Source: Allodiplogaster sudhausi (lineage: Eukaryota > Nematoda > Chromadorea > Rhabditida > Diplogasteridae). From it: a stretch of 64,000 nucleotides of DNA. The stretch spans positions 996,001 through 1,060,000 of the forward strand of contig CALZFC010000284.1 in the NCBI GenBank assembly GCA_945643635.1. The letters are read 5' to 3'. A program made the position numbers and the translations under genes. A model generated the notes under the pieces. It was not told the DNA's origin and made no database searches. It saw only the letters and a list, made by a program, of their open reading frames with translations. Shown piece by piece: positions 1 to 11,557 of this stretch. Within the stretch, counting starts at the first letter, position 1. Each line of letters begins with the position of its first letter.

Positions 1-441
1 GTCTGGGGCGAGTGGAGCGAGGAAATGAAGTTCCTTTTCCTTATCATTCATTTTCTGATCTCTTGCATTTATAAAGGGAGAGAGAGAAGGAGAGAGAGAA
101 AGGGAGAGAGAGAGAGAGCGAGAGATAGAGAAAAGAGAGAGAGAGAGATAGAGAGAGAGAGAGATCGAGAGAGAAAGAGAGATATAGAGAGAGATAGAGA
201 GAGAGAGAGAGAGAAAAGAGAGAGGGAGAAGATCTGCTCTGTGATCATGAACATTCTCTCTTCCAGATGCAGCTCAGACTGCGGTGCGTGTGGGAAGCGA
301 TCCCGACGACGTTCCTGCTTAACCCTTGACATTGGCTGCCCCTGCGAGTCAGCTTGCCCTCTTTTTCACTTTTTATGTAATTTATTGTACTATAGAAAAT
401 TTGGTTTTTATGAAAAGGAGATTGCACTTGTATGTGTACAG

Positions 442-481
<40 letters not shown>

Positions 482-957
482 TTATGACAACCTTCCACGT
501 TCTCTCGATCTCTAGCTCTCCCTCTTTCATTCTTACTCTATCGTTCTCCTTCATTCTCTCTTCAGAGGCTCTTTCCGTGTCTCGGAGCCTTGCAAGATCG
601 GTGCCTGTGGCTACCCTCAGCCTGCGTGCTGTCCTCCCTATGAACTCATCTTTTATAAGTCTACTTTTGCTTGTGGACCACAAACGGAGGTTGCTTGTTA
701 ATTCTTCTATTTGCCACCTTGTTCTGACGCACAAATCATTAAAAGTCAGTGAACGAATGTGAATCGAAGCTAATCCCATTTTCTCACAGGAGATCTTCGC
801 CGACTACGAACGGGAGCTGGCTGCAGTGGCCAGGTCGAAACTGTTACTCACAACCACGACGGAAAAGCCGGAGGAAGTCGATTCTGCTACAGATTCTGCT
901 CCTTCGGAAATGACGACCACTGCAGATCTCGAAGACTTTGAAGAATCTCTTCGATAG
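1..957 (+). CDS. Thrombospondin type-1 repeat protein, 3' part (5' end outside the window)
   Basis: Four exons join in phase: 1-29, 267-347, 566-689 and 790-957 (stop TAG 955-957). The translation opens with the TSP1 signature WGEWSEE, followed by CSSDCGACGKRSRRRSC, GCPCEGSFRVSEPCKIGACG and CGPQTE. This Trp/Cys spacing is typical of nematode secreted proteins with TSP1-like domains, usually extracellular adhesion or matrix proteins. The C-terminal exon encodes an acidic, Thr/Ser-rich tail ending in ESLR. All three introns are GT-AG. The first contains a (GA)n array and the second a (CT)n array. The signal peptide and any earlier domains would lie before position 1. A long forward reading frame at 25-762 crosses these introns and is not the real protein. 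The domain call is firm; the specific function is unknown. Confidence 0.8.
70..236. repeat. (GA)n-rich microsatellite inside an intron
   Basis: Nearly pure GAGA purine tract with occasional GATA and GAAA interruptions. It fills most of the first intron of the TSP1 gene and creates false Arg/Glu-rich or Ser/Leu-rich reading frames. Confidence 0.95.
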
Positions 958-1443
958 AATTTACTATTCATCTCTCCTCACAATGGCCAAATTTTGCATA
1001 CTTTCAGTGCAATAACTACATGTTTCTTACCAGAACAGCCGTTGATTGAGATAGGCGTTATCTGTTTGTAAATTGCCGTTGAATTGCTAAAAGCCGTTTA
1101 TTACCAAGAGATATTGTTTGACACTTGCCTATGTAGGCAAAAGCGTCACCTATTTCTGCGATTTTCATGTCTAGTTATGTTTTTTACCGTACCAAATTTA
1201 GGCTTGGGCTTATTCTGTAAAAAGCAGAGAAGGAGCATCACGATGCCCGCAGTACAATAATATGCACGGCCTTTTATGCCAAGGTAAAAGCAGTCCTCAG
1301 GACCAGAGATACAATGGCCAGGCCGTGAAGTAAAAAAGTAAAGGGTAAAAATAACATATAACAATAGTAGCAGTAACAATTAATACGACTGTAAGGATCC
1401 TAGTGATGGCACTTCGGAAGCAGTGATGCGTTTCGCAGATATT
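958..1443. other. Intergenic region between two convergent genes
   Basis: AT-rich spacer between the TSP1 gene stop (+) and the aminopeptidase stop (-). A 77-codon minus-strand frame at 1146-1379 has no recognisable domain or homologue. I see no RNA gene here. Confidence 0.6.
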
Positions 1444-1854
1444 TCACTGACTATGCGACCGCAAGTATTCTATGTCTTCTACACTACGCGGGCAGTCATC
1501 GGTTAGCACCTGAATGAGTAGCCTTTTTGGTCCACCAAAAGGAATGTTTTATTTAAACTTTGCAAAGGTGAATCAACAAAAATTAATCCGAACATAGAGC
1601 TGAATTCTCACTTCTAGTATTTATTGCAAATGGAACGTTATAAATAAGAAAAGAGATTAAGGTTAAAATAAAGAATGGAGAGATAGATTAAAAAGAGATG
1701 CAACCACACCTCGATGCTGTTGTCTTCACTCGTCATGACGTCATCTTCAATGCGGAAGCCAATCCCGTGGAACTCCTGGCGAATATCCGGATCACCACAA
1801 TGCACGTACACGGCCGGCTCAATCGTGAAGACCACCTGAACAGCAAGAGAAGGG

Positions 1855-1911
<57 letters not shown>

Positions 1912-2830
1912 TGAGAGAAGAACAAAGAGAGCGAGTGAGAGATGAAGAGACTGAGATCCTGCCATAAAAATACGAGAAGTCCAATTTCGATATCCCAAGA
2001 ACTACAGACAAAGCGAGCCAACCCCAGGAGGCAGTCGCATGCCCCTGGAAACACTGGGAGAGTCGTGGACGTCCAGGCCGAGGTAGTGACTGACGTGGTG
2101 CGGGCAGAGGCGGTTCACTATCTTAAGAATAATCAAGAATCAGTAAAAGTAACATCCAAAATAATGCATATATTTTTAAAATAAGAGACATGGAGAAGAA
2201 AAAAACTCTCGTTTAAAACAAAGGTTGAACTTGCCGCATCCCGTTCTTTCTTTGAAGGCGATCCCAGAAAGAGGCCGACTTCTTCAAGAGCTTGGCCAAG
2301 CAACTCGAGCATCGCATTGAAGAGATGATTCAGGACCACGTCTCCTGCAAGCACCCGGTGCATGACACTTCAAGCTAAACAACTCAATGTATTTCTACCT
2401 CCCTCTCTCACTCTCCCTCTCTCTCTCACCTTTCTTGGCCTCTTGAATCAATGTAAGTTGCACAGTCTCGAGTGCGTCGTAGAGAGTTCTCTGCGCGGGA
2501 GTGAAGATGCGGTCAGCGGGCCAGCAGCGGGTAATGTCAGAAAGGTAACCCTCGACCTGGGAACGGGATGCGATTGGAGGGAGAGGGTGATGAAGAGAGA
2601 GTAGAGAGAGAGGGAGAGAGAGAGAGAGAGTAAGAAGCTGCAAAGGAGAAGGCACTTACATCAGCTCCTGCGTCTACCAGAAAGCACTCGCTTGCATTGG
2701 CGGACCCGTCAACTTCCAAGTAATGAATTGTGCACGCGCGATCTCCTCAAGCAAAGAGCAAAATGAACATCAATCGCTATCTTCCAGCTATCTCCATCTC
2801 TTTCTCTCTAGTCTCTCTCTCTCCTCTCTT

Positions 2831-2864
<34 letters not shown>

Positions 2865-3204
2865 ACTAACCAGCAGCTACAACAGGTGGATAGGCGAATC
2901 CATGCCCACCCCTCCGTCTGATCTCTAGTAGAATCCTTGCAGCCAGCTCGCCCTCCCCCCTGCCTCCCTCTGCTCTCATGGCAGCTGCCATTGCCCGTGC
3001 ACCCACACTCCCCGCCACACGCATCGCCTCACGCTCTGCAGGCGATTTTATCTGGAACACAGCAATTTGGTAATGCCGTCCAATAATATGCACAATTTTA
3101 TACCTCTTTCTCCACCTTTTTTTCCTTCTCTCGTCACTCCGATGTTACGCTCTCAAAACTATCTTTTGTCCATCTATCTCCCTCTCTCTCTCTCTCCCTC
3201 TCTC

Positions 3205-3250
<46 letters not shown>

Positions 3251-4130
3251 GTCTCCACCGACCAATCTAAGATGATCAATGTGCATGTTGGCTGGTTCCA
3301 CTCTGCACCTCCTAATGAGATCCGCATAGTCTGCATAGTCACTTGGCTCGACACAGGCAATTGTAGAAGAGGAACCAGAAGAAGAGGAGGAAGCCGTCAG
3401 CTTGTCAAGGTACGATCCCATCGAGGAAATTGGCGCGACCTGAAGAGGAGGCTAGAACTGTTATAACTCCTGGCTTAAAGAAAATATCACTAAGCACAAA
3501 GAAAAACAATATCTTCCTCGAATCTCGAGAGAGACTGAATTTCCAGGTTCCCCACAAACCTGGTCAACCGCGTACATGTTACAGATGTCCAGATCACTCG
3601 GCTGCACTCCATCCCATGTCTCTTCTGATTTCGTGCGGCGGTCGAAGAACAACGTCGCGGGGCCATCCTGAACGTGGCATCAACTTTTTGACTGTGTCCT
3701 GATTTTCAAGTTTCACCCCATTTTCCGCCTCTTATTCGACTCCATCTGGGTTGAATGACAGGTTTAGAGCTCGATGGGAAGAAAAATAGACCCATGGGAG
3801 CGGACAGATTATCCCATATGAACTTAGCCACTCTAGAACAAACCGCTTCAATGAGAAGATGACATCGCGCGAGGCGACAGCCACTGAGATATCGGAGGTA
3901 AGAGGACTGCGCGACGGGAAGTTGAGTTCCTACGAGAGGACTTTCTCCTAGCTAGCAAACCAACACTTACCGCAGAAGTAGAGGGGATCCGCGCCCTTGA
4001 GAAGAATGAAGACGGGTCTGGTTGGCGAGGATGCCGAAGAGACTGCCTCCTGTACTCTTCGGATAAGGGCAGATCGTCTGGCGGTCAACTCTTGCCGGGA
4101 CCAGACCAAGAAAGGCTGAGCCGCCTTCAT
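1444..4130 (-). CDS. Xaa-Pro aminopeptidase 3-like (M24B metallopeptidase)
   Basis: Eleven exons: 3971-4130, 3792-3883, 3560-3667, 3263-3439, 2871-3051, 2660-2745, 2430-2556, 2231-2344, 2023-2117, 1710-1835 and 1444-1509. All phases close, giving about 443 residues. Family members remove an N-terminal residue before proline using two metal ions; XPNPEP3/Icp55 acts in mitochondria. The N-terminal half matches the AMP_N domain. The catalytic half retains the metal-ligand motifs FLVDAGAD, YLSDIT, HHVSHYLGLDVHD, FTIEPAVYV and RIEDDV, in the right order. The C-terminus resembles XPNPEP3. The AMP_N segment around exon 3792-3883 is short and divergent, so that exon is the least certain. The first ATG at 4130 may not be the true start: no mitochondrial presequence is included and an upstream exon is possible. 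Several introns are largely GA/CT repeat. Confidence 0.85.
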
Positions 4131-4609
4131 CTACCACACATTCTTCATTTACTAGTGAAAACATAAAAAAGCAACATCATTCTAACCGAGGTGTTCCCTG
4201 TATTTTCCTTGCATGGTGACCAGGTTTAAATATATAGCGCAATTCTTCTCAGAATCAGCATTTCTCTTTCTGGATCTTAACCTAGTATAGGCAGGCAAAA
4301 CAGGTGACGAATTCGACCACATTTATGAAACCTTCTTTCATCAGTCGATTCAATACAATATCCAATTTCTCGAGGGGAAATAACAACAGATCCGAAGGGC
4401 TTGCACATTTTCAAAAAATTATTCGAGTTTCCCTCAAAATTAAGAGCTTGAAATGGATAACAAGAAGGAGCAACTGATTCTAAATCAGACTTTAGATGCT
4501 ACAACTATTTCTATGTTAATGTCACTATCCGCATATCTTGAAAGAACTAGAGCTGAAAGTGCTCGAAGAAACAGAATATCAGAAGAGACAACAAAAGAGA
4601 CAGAATGAA
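4131..4609. other. Spacer upstream of the aminopeptidase gene
   Basis: AT-rich, no recognisable gene. It separates two minus-strand genes by 479 bp and must hold the aminopeptidase 5' end, possibly including a first exon I could not define. Confidence 0.5.
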
Positions 4610-4777
4610 CTAGAATCTGAGGCTGACTCCTCCGGAGAGGAGAATGTTCTCGCCCGTCACGTAACTCGACTTCTCCGACAGCAGCCAGTGAACTGCGGCT
4701 GCGGTATCTGTCGGAGTTCCCAGTCGAGCCAATGGAATCATCGGACGGAGCTGGCTACCTGAAGAGAGAAAGTGATG

Positions 4778-4811
<34 letters not shown>

Positions 4812-6854
4812 AGAGGGATAAAATAATGGAGGGGAGAAAAGAGAGAAATGGTGAAAGACGGACCCTGCTCCGGATCATCCCAGACACCACCAGAGCCGTC
4901 TGAATGGACGGTAGAACGGACGACGGAGTTGACTCGAATACGCAGGCTGAAAGTGACATCGATTAGCCATGACTGGCCTCCACAGTACTCCTCATCTGTA
5001 CAGAAAGTAGAAAAAGGCCCATGCCTGATTGATGGCGACTGGACGAGTGCCTTTGTGAGTGCAAGGAGGCCTGAGGAGGCCGCGGAGAAGAGGCCGAGAA
5101 CATACGGACAGAGTCCTGCTGACTCTGGTTTTTCACAATGTGCCTAGTGAGGCTGGAGCGGGATTCCTAGCCTAATTAGGCAAACGCCTGCCTAGTCTAG
5201 GCAGTTTCTAGCCTGAACGTTTTTGGTGCGCAGACCGCATGTTTTGGTGTGCCTATGATTTGGAATAGTCATCCTCGAGTTGAAAATGAAAATAAAGCAG
5301 AAGTACTGCTGTTTCGTTACAACATGCTTACTTGTGTTTCTGTTTGTAATTCATGTTTTGTTTGAGGATTCTGCGTTCGTTATGAGGACGCAGAGGGTCG
5401 ACGACTAGTTTATCGACAGCGCCGAGCGGGTATGTACACTTTTTTTTTACCACATTTACCTCTTACAACTTAAACGCTAAATTTAACGTTAAAGTCTTAT
5501 TTTCTTCTGTTTTTAAGGATTATGCTTTGATAAAGTGGACCAAGTGTCATTTGGGCCAAGTGCCAGTTGGGCCAAGTGCCAGTTTGGGCCAAGTGCCAGT
5601 TGGGCCAAGTGCCAGTTGGGCCAGGTGCCATTGGACCAAGTGTCAGTTGGGCCAAGTGCCAGTTGGGCCAAGTGCCAGTTTGGACCAGGTGTCACGCCTC
5701 ACAAGTAAGTTAAAGTTTTCATTTTCATCATATTTCACTCGATGTTTTCATTTTCAGTAAGGATACATGTGCGAAAAGTTGCCTCGCGATGTCTCGTACG
5801 ACACGCGGCCGCCGTACCTCGCGGCGAACTCTCACACGACTCACCGCCGCCGTTATGCCTCCTTAAGGAGGCATAACGGCGGTTAATGTTCATATATATC
5901 ATTCTATGCATGCCGTATAAAGTTTGCTACATATGCCTAATAAGGCAAAACTTGAACCCTAATTAGGGTTTTGGTCGACCAAATTTCGGAAATCCAGGAA
6001 GGGTCCTAGGCTCCGCTCCAGCCTAATTAGGGTCATTGTTGAAAACCAGAGGAGCTATTCACCAACACGATCGAGGCGTTGCTGAAATGGACTCACTGTC
6101 AACTGAAGCTTAAAAAAAAAGTAATTACAACCCATCGAATCTTGGGCATAGCCCGTTCTAAAAACAATCTCTTTAGCAACGATATTCAAGTGCACACTTA
6201 ATCCTGTAAGAGTAACCTGCCTTGTTTCCTTCATCATGGGAACTGCTGCCTTGACAACTTGGAAAGTAAGTGTTAGTCGATTGTTGAAGACCTGAAAGCA
6301 TCGTCTATTTCCGAACACCGTAACCCATCCAGTAAGATCCAACCCCGCCTTGACTCCCTACGAAGAAACCTTGTCAAACTGCGATGTTGTCGCGGTGGCA
6401 ATATCACCAACGATGTCATTCTTGGGAGGAATGACAACGAGAGCCTTGAGGTGTTCACGAGACGGCAATTGCAACGCGTCCGCAGCGCGGGCCAGCGCGT
6501 CTCGTGGATGCTCCTCCGAGCCAATCGGTACGGAGGATACGGTACCGCCAAACTCAAATGAGATGCGGTAGTGATACCTGTAGTGTATACGAAAGGCTCC
6601 CCCATCCACCCGCACTGGTTTGAAGTAGCAGAAAAGAATCAAAACTGAATAGAAATAACTCTACAGTAACAGACAAAGTCCCTCAACTAAAATTTGACCT
6701 TGCTCGCTTCGCTGACGATCTCTTTCAGTCCATGAACGAACTCATCAATGGCCGCCACTCGTTGGCCGGCTCCAACAAGACGCCGCACTACCGCGCGGCC
6801 AACCGCTCCGCACGCGCCAAAGACAACCGCATGACTCGCGGCTGACGCGGCCAT
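4610..6854 (-). CDS. Short-chain dehydrogenase/reductase family protein with degenerate active site
   Basis: Seven exons: 6699-6854 (ATG 6854), 6370-6552, 6221-6291, 6047-6081, 5025-5124, 4864-4946 and 4610-4758. All phases close, giving 258 residues, the usual SDR length. Visible SDR landmarks are the Rossmann glycine motif (VVFGACGAVG), the helix VVKAAVPMMKE, the strand ASIVLVNSS with the catalytic-serine region, IRVN, and the C-terminal PLARLGTPTDTAAAVHWLLS followed by SSYVTGENILLSGGVSL. At the YxxxK position the protein has FSAAS, so both Tyr and Lys are replaced, and NNAG is replaced by PKND. It may be a non-catalytic SDR. Two introns (after 6221 and after 5025) need GC donors. The 922-nt intron 5125-6046 coincides with a transposon-like element. 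Closest general resemblance is DHRS4-like SDRs; substrate unknown. Confidence 0.8.
5527..5693. repeat. Tandem array of a 16-17 bp unit
   Basis: About ten copies of a unit close to GGGCCAAGTGCCAGTT, with variants GGACCAAGTGTCAGTT and GGGCCAGGTGCCATT. It lies inside the element occupying the SDR intron. Confidence 0.9.
5847..5882. repeat. Perfect 36-bp palindrome
   Basis: CCGCCGTTATGCCTCC is followed by TTAA and then its exact reverse complement. It can form a 16-bp hairpin stem. It lies within the SDR-intron element, on the right-hand side of the tandem array. Confidence 0.95.
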
Positions 6855-7701
6855 CCCCTTCAATTGTAATCACAACCTCAGATACAAAAGACTTATGGCC
6901 AGCAACCTTACAAGGGCAGATTCTATTGCTGACTCCCGAAAACACTCTCACCCCACTTCACTCGAGATACTCCCTGGCCACAAACCTCTCAACAACCAAC
7001 ATCTCCGATACAATTCCTCGTCGTTGTTTCAACGTTACAAGACAGCACTGACATTGCATTATTTATTAACAGCCGCAATACAATGTCGAGTGTCTGAAGA
7101 AAATGAGTGACGAGAGAAGGGAAAGAGAAGAGAGGGAAGAGAAGAAAAGATAGCGAGCCGAACAGAAAAGCTCTTTTTGCTATTTGTATGCGCGTAATGC
7201 TTTGAGATGATTGGTTTCTGAGGATGCACTTCAAATGAAGGAAAGTGTTTCTGGTGGAATGGGCCCAATTCTCACGGGAACGACGACAACATTAACCGAC
7301 AAATACAATAAAGTACAGTACATTAAAGACAGAGATTAACTAAAAGCTGAAGAGGACGAGAATACAGCATCAGGGGCGCGAATATAAATGATAGCCGGCG
7401 TAATATGCCATGATAATAATTAAGGATTCCCGGAAAGTGGCCCCCGGAGAAGAGGGTGGTCAAAGATCTCGAGCATGAATTAAAGGGGAAAGCTGTACTT
7501 CGAAAGGGAAACAGTTGGGAGGGGGTAAGGAAATAGGGGGAGGGGAAAGAACAAGGAGAAAAGGGAAGGGCGGAAAGGGGAATTCATCATACAGACGAGC
7601 GAATGGAGAGAACGAGAGTATGGAGAGGAAAGTAGAAGAGGCAGTTATTCACTCGCTGCCTCAGTCACTCCTTTCTCTGCCCTCGTCTCAGACTGGTCTG
7701 C
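6855..7701. other. Spacer between two minus-strand genes
   Basis: Contains the SDR 5' flank and the 3' untranslated region of the UBAP2L-like gene. Purine-rich near 7440-7640. No coding region recognised. Confidence 0.5.
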
Positions 7702-10700
7702 TCACCAGCCGCCAAAACGGCCTCCACCTGCAAGCAGATCATGCTAACACTGACAATCACGACTTCCCGCAAAGAGAAATTTTGCGGGAAGTCGAGAATG
7801 AAGAAGCAAGCCTGCCCACCGTTGCCCATGTACGCGTTGTGCTGCTGGTAGTGATGCTGCTGCGGAGGCGGGGTCGCCTTCAACAGTGCACTCTTATAAT
7901 CAACCTCCTTTCTCTCTTTCCCTTCTTCTTCCAAACCTGCGCCTGATGAGTTCCTCCACGCTGGTCCTTGACGTTGTTCAGTCGCTGTTGGTCTCCGCCA
8001 CGTCTGCAAGAGTGGGAACTAGCGCCAAGGCCCCCTCCCCGTCCATTCCTCACCTGTCCTCCTGCTCATACAGCGACCGTCCACTGGAAACCGGCGGCAT
8101 CATGAAAGAGAGAGGATAGTGCTGCTGCTGGAGCAGCATGTTCGTGAGCTGCGATGGCTGCGGCATGAACTGGTTGGCGGGAGCAAAGCCGGGCGGCGGG
8201 GCCACCGAGTCTCCCCTTGGCGGTCCCTGGAGGGCTCCAGCACCGGCGCCCGCTCCCACTGATCCGCCCAGACCGGTCGCACTGGTGGCCGACGAGGCGC
8301 CCGTGGCCGAGCCACCGCCGCCAAAGCCAGCGTACGCCTTGTTCATGTCCAGGTGGTCAGCCCGACTCGGCTGCTGTACTGTCTGAACAGGAATGTGGGG
8401 TTGGATTGGCATCCAGCCCAAAGCACTGACGGGAGGCAGAATGGACGACAGGTCGATCTGGCTGAGTCCGCCAAAGTTGTACTGCATGAGCGCGGCGTAG
8501 TCCTCGCGGAGGGCGCCGGCCCCGACTGGCGAGTACATGTACGGGTAGTTGTTGTACATTTGCTGGCCGCTGAACATCGCTGCTGCTGCTGCCGCCGCTG
8601 CTGCCTGTATAGGGAATGCGTCGCTTTCTCATTCCTGTACTTGAGTGAAAAGGAAGACTTTCATTGAATCATCCACGAACTGCACCAACAGGCCAAGTTG
8701 TCTTATTGATATCCGCTTCAGTTCATCTCAGCCATCCATCTTAACAACTTCTACCCCTAATCAACTCATACCTGTTGCTGCTGCGCTGCCGCCGCCGCCT
8801 GTTGTTGCTGTTGCTGCTGTTGTTGCTGCTGTTGCTGCGACTGCTGTACACCCCCAGCCTGACCAACTCCTCGCGAGTGTTGCCTGGTCGGTTCGTACGT
8901 CACCGAGTTGGGAGTGTCGTAGGAGAGATTGCGGTTCGCGGCGGCCTGCGCCTGACTCGACAATGACATCGCCGTGGCTGGCGCGTACGATGGCGGAGAT
9001 GACTTCAGAGCCGCCGACTGGTCGCTCGAGCCTTGTCGGCTCTCCTGAATTGGCTTCACATGTTTCATCTCTCTCCCCTTCATTCAGGAAATTCAGCATT
9101 TCATCAGCTTCCGAGCTAACCTCCGGACGTGAGAAGGCGCTGTTCGCTGAGCTGCTAACAGGCACGGGTGCTGGCTGCTGCTGTTGTTGGGGAGGGGGCA
9201 TGGACATAGGCTGGGCTGGCTGCGGGACGGAGACGGGGGTGGGTGCAGGCACCGGCTCAGGGTCAGCGAAGCCGAAGTGGTACTCGGAGAGGGGCGCCGC
9301 TGCCACGGGCTGTGCCACGAACTCGACGGCGTGGCGAGAGGAGGGCGCGTGGTGAGAACCGTAGGAGGGCGGCTGAGGGGCGATGGACGTGGAGGAGGAA
9401 GTGGTTGGGACGGTAGTGGCCGCGGAGACAAGGGACTCCGTCTCTGGCAAAACAACACACGTCGCCGCTGTCTCGTCTTCCGGGGCTGGCCGGCCAATGC
9501 CGAGATTCATCTGCAAGAGAATTTTCGTGCTACTTATGTTTAGGATAAGAACACTCATAATTCTGCTCTTATTTGCTAAAACTCGATGACACAATTAATT
9601 CAAGTTGGAATATCTTCAACTCTAGAAAAAGAAAAGACGAACCTTCAGCTCATTCGCCCATGTTTCAGCGATGGATCCGTGCGAGACGGAAGGAGGTGGC
9701 ACAGACTCGATCGGCTCTCTAAAATTGGACACTTTGTTACAGAGATACCATAATGTGAATAACTCGACAGAAGACGGAGAGAAAAAAACCGTGTAATTAA
9801 TATCACACTTCAATCTACATCCTCAATGGAAAAAGCAGAACGGAGCGGGGAACACTAACGGCTGCGGCGTCCTGGAGAGTGGAGAAGGCTCGGGTGCGCA
9901 GGGCTGCTCTTCTTCGGCAGAGAAGTTCTCATCAGGGACATACTGCAAATGGAATGTTCAGTTGCGAGAATACAATGATGAAATGCAACCCCGTAACCCC
10001 AATTAGCAAGCATCTACACGTTGAGTATTTCTGGAATAAAGACAGAGTTCCATTCTTCCCCTGACCTCGGCAACACGCGGCGCTGGCGGAGGCGGGGGCG
10101 GCGGCTGCTCGGCCCGGCGGGCGGCTGCGGCAAACGAGAGCGGAGCAGAGGAAGGGGCGCTGCCTGCCGAGGCAGAAGGCGTCTCTTCAACTGCTGAGTT
10201 CTCCAACGACGCAGTCTTCTCACTTCGCGTGTACACCATCCCCGTCTTCTGCAAACATCGCGCATATTTAGTTCTCATGGTTTCCTTCTTTTCTTTTATT
10301 TTACATCGTCTAGACATCCATCGCAACAGCATAACTTTTTTTTTACATGCATGAATGTCTCGTTGCACCACCCGCCCAATGCAAAAAACAAAATGTACCC
10401 ATTCGGTCTCCTCGTTAACATCTGACGCTGCGGAAGATTGTTGCTGTTCATTCGGGAAAGGCTTGACGGAGTAGCGTCCCGGATGAGTTCTGCCGGAGGC
10501 TGCTGCGGCGCCGCGCGGCACAAAACCACCGCGTCCTCCGCGGCTTCCGCCCAGCGAGTGGCCGCGAGGGGGGCGGCCGCCGAAGAGCTCTCCTCCATTG
10601 AAAGTGCTGGTGCTGCTGGCGCCATCCACTCCTCCGCCGCGGGGGGCGCCGCGCGGAGCCGAACTGGCGCCACGCGGTGGTCGACGCGCCTGCATGGTGA

Positions 10701-11557
10701 AGCCGCCATTCGTTCCCGATCGACGAGAAGTCTCTTCCTGATCCGAATCCGTCTGAAAAATGCGTTCATCAGTATACATAAACGTGAGAAATTGTACAAA
10801 TCATGAACTTTGTTTCCTTCCGCTTTGAGCATACAAAAGGGCCCAAAACGGTGAGCACACCATGAGTCACCCCGTGCCTCTGCAACAATCATTCCCTCCT
10901 TTATGCCCGTGGCCTGTATCATCAAAGAAACGCGTGACTCCGTAACAGCGGCAGCCTATTCGTCATATCACATTACTCATTTCACAAGAGGTGACAAATC
11001 CACAAAAGTAACAGAAATCTACCGAAACAAGAGCTGTAACTGATCCTGACAGATAATGCCTTACCTTCTTAGCCTTGCGGCTCTTCTGCTCCGTCCAGGA
11101 ATCGACAACTCCCTCCTTGTCAAGGATGAAGTGGACAGCTCGCTCGACGTCGTTGTCATTGTCGTAGAGGGCAACTTCTGCCTGTGCCTGTGTGCATCGC
11201 GTTGTCTCGATTACCTGCAAGGAAACAGCTTTATTGAACGAGTGGCTCGAATGGCAAAAAAAATTGTTGGTCCCCCCTCCCATTAAACTACGATACCGCA
11301 CGGAATTTGATTGTTGTGAAAAAGAATACCGAAAAAAAACGAGAAAATGAACGGACCTTCTTGATAAGCTTCTGCACCTGAGAGTTGTTGTCGTCAGTTG
11401 TGGTGGGCTCGATGGTCAGCTTGGCAAAGCGCATCTGCAATAACAAAGAGAACTTCACAATGTTCCCTCCTTGTGTCTCCGACAAGGCAAAAGCAGTTCT
11501 GACCTGGTCATCTGTTGGTACGGCGCCTCCGCGTCCTCCCCGCTGCTTCTCTCCCAT
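7702..11557 (-). CDS. UBAP2/UBAP2L (Lingerer) family protein
   Basis: Thirteen exons from ATG 11557: 11504-11557, 11357-11434, 11065-11214, 10399-10752, 10066-10248, 9860-9942, 9643-9718, 9121-9510, 8772-9044, 8054-8604, 7937-8003, 7820-7892 and 7702-7727. They give about 785 residues with all phases closing. A UBA domain (VIETTRCTQAQAEVALYDND to AVHFILDKEG) lies at about residues 45-85. It is followed by an RGG-rich stretch (exon 10399-10752), long disordered Ser/Pro/Gln regions, a polyglutamine run with polyalanine, a Gly/Ala-rich segment and a tail ending GGGRFGGW. Family members bind ubiquitin and RNA and act in stress-granule assembly and translation control. The short 76-nt intron 9045-9120 is needed to switch frame before the ESRQGSS segment. 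The UBA plus RGG order identifies the family; the C-terminal exons rest on splice phase only. Confidence 0.85.

Larger units (their letters stand above)
5123..6051. mobile_element. Non-autonomous inverted-repeat element acting as an intron
   Basis: The two ends are imperfect inverted repeats over about 40 bp. Read inward, both start CTCTGGTTTT, then carry CAATG, and both contain AGGCTGGAGCGG. A GA dinucleotide flanks both ends (5121-5122 and 6052-6053) as a possible 2-bp target-site duplication. Removing the element and one GA restores an uninterrupted SDR exon reading NSSAGLCPY, the family consensus. The outer ends supply the donor (TCTG|GTTTTC) and acceptor (AACCAG|AG). The interior holds a tandem array, a perfect palindrome and several CCTAATTAGG-like motifs, but no transposase. 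Family unknown. Confidence 0.75.

Noticed and set aside
25..762. 245-codon plus-strand frame rich in Arg/Glu then Ser/Leu
   Set aside because: It reads through two introns and (GA)n/(CT)n arrays; the TSP1 exons use parts of it only and in more than one frame.
4538..4762. Plus-strand frame starting MKELELKVLEETEYQKRQQK
   Set aside because: It overlaps the terminal SDR exon on the opposite strand, which shows clear family sequence; the plus frame shows none.
5123..6051. SDR gene as a transposon-disrupted pseudogene
   Set aside because: The element ends supply splice sites in the correct phase and the spliced protein has full SDR length with no stop or frameshift.
9045..9120. Exon continuing without interruption through this segment of the UBAP2L-like gene
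   Set aside because: Reading through leaves the Gln-rich downstream exon out of frame; a 76-nt GT-AG intron restores it.
8645..9355. 236-codon plus-strand frame opposite the UBAP2L-like gene
   Set aside because: It is the antisense of Gln/Ala/Pro-rich coding exons; the minus-strand gene closes in phase across 13 exons with a recognisable UBA domain.
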